A DNA stretch of 64,000 nucleotides from Bacteroidales bacterium. GTDB lineage: Bacteria > Bacteroidota > Bacteroidia > Bacteroidales > UBA932. Location of the stretch: positions 62,001 to 126,000 of the forward strand of contig JAFUWZ010000011.1 of assembly GCA_017471045.1 (NCBI GenBank), in the 5' to 3' direction. A program made the translations under genes and the position numbers. The notes below the pieces were generated by a model. It saw nothing but the letters and a program-made list of their open reading frames with translations. It was not told the DNA's origin and ran no database searches. Of this stretch, positions 60,719-64,000 are shown piece after piece; the first letter of the stretch is position 1, and each line of letters begins with the position of its first letter.

Positions 60719-62725
60719 TTATTTCAGTTTTTCATACACCATCGCGCAGCGGCCGGGCAGGTAGAGGTAGAGCGTGTCCTCAAAAGAGGGGTTCCCGTTC
60801 GGGGATTTGACCGGGACGGAGATGTGCGTCTCACCCACGCGCAGGCGGTCGAAACCATCGAAACGCGCCTCGTCCGTGCTCAGGACCAGCCGGTAGGTGC
60901 CGGCAGGCGCCGAGAACCCGTAATCGGCAAAGGAGCCGGCCGGATGGAAGTTGAAAGCAAAGATACTGTTATTTCTGCTGAATATCAATATTTTCTTTTC
61001 CTCGTCCGCAACCAGAAGGACCGGCCGGTCGGACAGGATGCCGCGCCGCTTGAGATAGTGGACCATCGCCTTATCGAACGCACGCAGATACTTGTAGCGC
61101 AGGTAGTCCGGTTCGGCGAGCGACCACTGCCGGCGGGCATGGGCGTAGGACCAGCCATTGCCTTCGCGCGGGAAATCGATCCACTCGGGATGACCGAACT
61201 CGTTGCCCATGAAGTTGAGATACCCGTCGCCGGAGGTCGCCGCCGTGACCAGGCGGATCATCTTGTGCAGGGCGATGCCCCGGTCCACGACCAGGTTGGA
61301 GGACTTCTTGTCCATCGAGAAGTACATCTCCTTATCCATTAGCCTGAATATCAGTGTCTTATCTCCTACCAGCGCCTGGTCGTGGCACTCGGCGTAACTG
61401 ATGGTCTTCTCGTCTTCACGCTTGTTGGTCAGCTCCCACCAGATCTCTCCGGGCGACCAGTCTTCGTCCCTGCGCTCCTTGATCCACTTGATCCAATGGT
61501 CCGCCACCCCCATCGACATCCGGAAGTCGAACCCTATGCCGCCTCGTTTCAGGGGCGCCGCCAGGCCCGCCATGCCGCTGACATCTTCCGCGACCGTGAG
61601 TGCATTGGGATCGATCTCATGGACCAGCAGGTTGGCCAGCGCCAGGTAAGTCACGGCATTCTCATCCACGCCTTCGTTGAAATACAAGGCATAGTCGCCG
61701 AAATCCTTGCCCAGTCCGTGATCCCAGTACAGCATACTGGTCACGCCGTCGAAACGGAAGCCGTCCAGGCGGTACTCTTCCATCCAGAACTTGCAGTTGG
61801 AGAGCAGGAAATGCTTGGTCTCATCCTTGCCGTAGTTGAAGCAGCGCGACCCCCAGGCCGGATGATGTCCCTGCGGGCCTTCGTAGAAATACAAGTCCTC
61901 CCGGCCGTCAAACAGGCCCAGACCCTCGGCTTCGTTGCTCACGGCATGGGAATGGACGATATCCATCACGACGGCGATTCCCTTCCCGTGGGCATCGTCG
62001 ACCAGGGCCTTGAACTCCTCAGGCGTGCCGAAGCGCGAGCTCAAGGCGAAGAAGTTGGATACCTGGTAGCCGAAAGAGCCGTAATAGGGGTGCTCCTGGA
62101 GCGCCATGATCTGGAGGACATTATAGCCCAAGTCGGCCACCTTCGGCAGGACATCCCGCCGGAAATCCTCGAAGGAAGCGACTTTCTCTTCCTCCGAACT
62201 CATCCCGATATGACACTCATAGATCAGGGGATGGGGCCGCTTGCCGGCCCGGCCGTGCTTCCAGACATAGGGTTGCGCCGGGTCCCAGACCTGGGCGCAG
62301 AAAAGCTTCGTCTCCGGGTCCTGGACGCAGCGCGTCGCATAGGAAGGCAGGCGTTCGGCCCCTCCGCCGGGCCACTCGATGAACAGTTTGTACAGTTGCC
62401 CGTGGTGCAGGAAAAGGGGCGGTAGACGCAGTTCCCAGGTCCCGCCGCCGACCGGCTGCAGGGCATAACCCGCGGTACGGCACCAGTTGTTGCACTCTCC
62501 GATGAGGTAGATCCGGGCGGCATGGGGCGCCCACTCGCGGAACACCCAGGATCCGTCCGCTTCCCGATGCAGACCGTAATACAGGTGATTGTTGATGCCT
62601 GCGGAGAGCGACCCGCCCACGGCGAAACGGTCCCGGGTCTCCAGGATCCGCCGGTGACGCGCATCGATCGCGTCCGCGAAGGGCCTCAGGTACGGATCCG
62701 CCTCGTAAATCATTTTCGTTTTCAT
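60719..62725 (-). CDS. glgB: 1,4-alpha-glucan branching enzyme
   Basis: A 668-residue GH13 enzyme of the short, eukaryote-like branching-enzyme type. The start MKTKMIYEADPYLRPFADAI fits this family; the longer frame runs into xseB. A CBM48 domain (GSWVFREWAPHAARIYLIGE) precedes the barrel: VMDIVHSHAVSNE, the nucleophile in LDGFRFDGVTSMLYWDHG, the acid Glu in LTVAEDVSGMAGL and FRMSMGVADHWIKW. It makes alpha-1,6 branch points. It lies 5 bases after xseB and 3 bases before the debranching gene. Confidence 0.94.
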   Translation of the reverse strand: MKTKMIYEADPYLRPFADAIDARHRRILETRDRFAVGGSLSAGINNHLYYGLHREADGSWVFREWAPHAARIYLIGECNNWCRTAGYALQPVGGGTWELRLPPLFLHHGQLYKLFIEWPGGGAERLPSYATRCVQDPETKLFCAQVWDPAQPYVWKHGRAGKRPHPLIYECHIGMSSEEEKVASFEDFRRDVLPKVADLGYNVLQIMALQEHPYYGSFGYQVSNFFALSSRFGTPEEFKALVDDAHGKGIAVVMDIVHSHAVSNEAEGLGLFDGREDLYFYEGPQGHHPAWGSRCFNYGKDETKHFLLSNCKFWMEEYRLDGFRFDGVTSMLYWDHGLGKDFGDYALYFNEGVDENAVTYLALANLLVHEIDPNALTVAEDVSGMAGLAAPLKRGGIGFDFRMSMGVADHWIKWIKERRDEDWSPGEIWWELTNKREDEKTISYAECHDQALVGDKTLIFRLMDKEMYFSMDKKSSNLVVDRGIALHKMIRLVTAATSGDGYLNFMGNEFGHPEWIDFPREGNGWSYAHARRQWSLAEPDYLRYKYLRAFDKAMVHYLKRRGILSDRPVLLVADEEKKILIFSRNNSIFAFNFHPAGSFADYGFSAPAGTYRLVLSTDEARFDGFDRLRVGETHISVPVKSPNGNPSFEDTLYLYLPGRCAMVYEKLK

Positions 62726-62730
62726 AGCGT

Positions 62731-62916
62731 TCAACCGTCTATGGCGTCCACCTTGTCGCGCACGCCGCGCAGGTATTCCCGGCAACGGGCGGAGAGTTCC
62801 TCCGCCTGATGCACATACTTGTCGATGTCATCGATGCCGGTCGCCGGATCCTCCACCTTGGCCAGGATATCCTCCAGGGCCGCGACCGCCTTGGCATAGT
62901 CAAACTTTTTTTCCAT
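62731..62916 (-). CDS. xseB: Exodeoxyribonuclease VII small subunit
   Basis: A 61-residue helical protein, typical length. The motif AALEDILAKVEDPATGIDDI is the XseB signature (LE.I...LE....L), and it is followed by VHQAEELSARCREYLRGV. It binds the large subunit to form the single-strand nuclease. Its ATG overlaps the xseA stop by 17 bases, the usual xseA-xseB arrangement. Confidence 0.93.
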   Translation of the reverse strand: MEKKFDYAKAVAALEDILAKVEDPATGIDDIDKYVHQAEELSARCREYLRGVRDKVDAIDG

Positions 62917-64000
62917 CTACCGTACAATTCAATTGTCCGTCGGCGAACAGCACGTTCACCCGGTCGCCGACCTGCACAGGGGCGGCCTGCTTGAGAATGA
63001 CGCCCCGCCCGTCCGTGGCCAGCGCATAACCCCGGGACAGGATGCCGCGGGGGTCCGCCGCCTTGATCCGTGAAGCGAGCAGCTCGACCTGCGAAGACAT
63101 CGCATTGAGCTTGTTCACGAACGCCAGGCGCAGGCGCGCAATAAAACTCGAAATACGCTCATCCTCAGCCATATATGCATCCAGGAGAAGATCCGCCAGC
63201 GCGGTCGGGGTCTTGACGTCGCGGTAGGCGACCAGGTCCGCGACATGGCGGTCCCGGTCGTGTCCGATCGCCGTAAAGACCGGGATGTCGCAGTTCGCAA
63301 TGTTCCAGCACAGGCCGTAGTCGTCGAAACAGGCCAGATCGAAGTTGGATCCGCCGCCCCGCAGGATCAGGATGGCGTCGTAGGGATCCCGGGCGGCCAT
63401 CGCCGCATCCAGGGCGTCCGAAATGGACGCGGGCGCCGCCTCTCCCTGCATCGTCGCCTCGAAGAGGTCTACCCGGAAACGGAAGCCGTACTCATTCTCC
63501 GTCAAGTGATGCAGGAAATCCCCCCAGCCGGCGGCCGTGGGGGCCGAGATGACGGCCAGCGCGTAAGGCAGGTCCGGCAGGGTGAGGGCCGTCCGCTGGC
63601 GGTCCAGCAGGCCCTCCGCCTCCAGCCGGGCGAGGGTCTCGCGCCGGAGACGCTCCTGCTCGCCGAGGGTCAGCCCGGGGTCCAGTTCGTCGATCGTCAG
63701 GGACAGGCCGTACAGCTCGCTGTAGCCGACCTGCACCCGCGCCAGGATCGTCATCCCGGCCTGCAGGTCGGAGCCGGTCACCTCCCGGAAATAGCGCGAC
63801 AGCAGGCCGTACCGGGACTTCCAGATGATCGCCTTGGCCTTGGCGACGGCCCGGCCGCCCTCGCTCTGGACCAGGTCGAGGTAGCAGTGGCCGCCGGCCT
63901 TGATGCTGATGGAACTGATCTCCGCCCGCACCCGGATCTTGTCCGGAAACAGGTCCTCGATCCCCCCTCTCAAACCCCGCTGCAAAGTCAGCAGATCTAC
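62900..64000 (-). CDS. xseA: Exodeoxyribonuclease VII large subunit, N-terminus outside window
   Basis: The frame is open to the window end, so the first residues are missing. The OB-fold part (KIRVRAEISSISIKAGGHCY, AKAIIWKSRYGLLSRYF) is followed by the catalytic core: YALAVISAPTAAGWGDFLHH, PYDAILILRGGGSNFDLACF, VFTAIGHDRDRHVADLVAYR and VKTPTALADLLLD, all family motifs. A helical region and RGILSRGYALATDGRGVILK end the protein. The enzyme cuts single-stranded DNA. It is the start of the minus-strand run that continues into glycogen genes. Confidence 0.93.
   Translation of the reverse strand, partial: VDLLTLQRGLRGGIEDLFPDKIRVRAEISSISIKAGGHCYLDLVQSEGGRAVAKAKAIIWKSRYGLLSRYFREVTGSDLQAGMTILARVQVGYSELYGLSLTIDELDPGLTLGEQERLRRETLARLEAEGLLDRQRTALTLPDLPYALAVISAPTAAGWGDFLHHLTENEYGFRFRVDLFEATMQGEAAPASISDALDAAMAARDPYDAILILRGGGSNFDLACFDDYGLCWNIANCDIPVFTAIGHDRDRHVADLVAYRDVKTPTALADLLLDAYMAEDERISSFIARLRLAFVNKLNAMSSQVELLASRIKAADPRGILSRGYALATDGRGVILKQAAPVQVGDRVNVLFADGQLNCTVDGKKV

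Overview
This 64 kb window looks like chromosome from a GC-rich member of the Bacteroidales. The evidence is a SusC/SusD pair inside a glycan-utilisation locus, many Bacteroidetes-type lipoproteins, repeated TAnnTTTG (-7) promoter elements, a sphingolipid-type serine palmitoyltransferase, a GT3/GT35 glycogen enzyme and a Tsx-like DUF5020 porin. I cannot name the genus. I saw no rRNA, tRNA, CRISPR array, transposase or phage gene. GC-rich codon bias produces many long antisense open frames, all treated as shadows.

Layout. 1-4713 (minus): one operon with an ROK kinase, a six-hairpin glycosidase-like lipoprotein and three membrane glycolipid enzymes (GT2, duplicated LAB_N, GT39). 4821-6339 (plus): a peroxide-response operon with a ferritin-like gene broken by one in-frame TAG, a periplasmic glutathione peroxidase homologue and an OhrR-type MarR regulator; two palindromes flank its promoter. 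6343-12678: S41 protease, rdgB, recO, a U32 protein, DUF5020 porin and an AzgA-like purine permease. 12871-30968: a convergent locus for high-mannose N-glycans. The plus strand carries a GH92-GH125 fusion and a second GH92. The minus strand carries GH29, DUF1573 lipoprotein, SusC, SusD, GH18, DUF1735-LamG and DUF4988-LamG.

31040-38750 (minus): an orphan barrel protein, an SDR next to serine palmitoyltransferase, a uracil/xanthine permease, a large EF-hand membrane protein and an AraC regulator. The AraC gene is divergent from a TonB receptor (38826-40700). 40800-51143: housekeeping genes (polyprenyl synthase, rsgA, MATE pump, manA, gpmI, RNase R, gdhA) and a decayed leucine-rich-repeat gene. 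51136-64000 (minus): xseA-xseB, a glycogen operon (glgB, GH133 debranching enzyme, GT4, GH57, GT3-GT35 fusion) and ribF.

How it fits together. GH18 should release N-glycans at the cell surface, the LamG lipoproteins and SusCD should capture and import them, GH92/GH125 should trim mannose, and ManA could feed mannose-6-phosphate to glycolysis; GH29 suggests fucose removal. The most unusual object is the SusC protein: after its last barrel strand it carries a VEK-rich linker and a complete OmpA-type peptidoglycan-binding domain, suggesting an importer tethered to the cell wall. Other items worth a look are the GH92-GH125 fusion, the proposed OhrR operator pair, the ferritin amber codon, a translated palindromic repeat in the RNase R tail, and two gene remnants.
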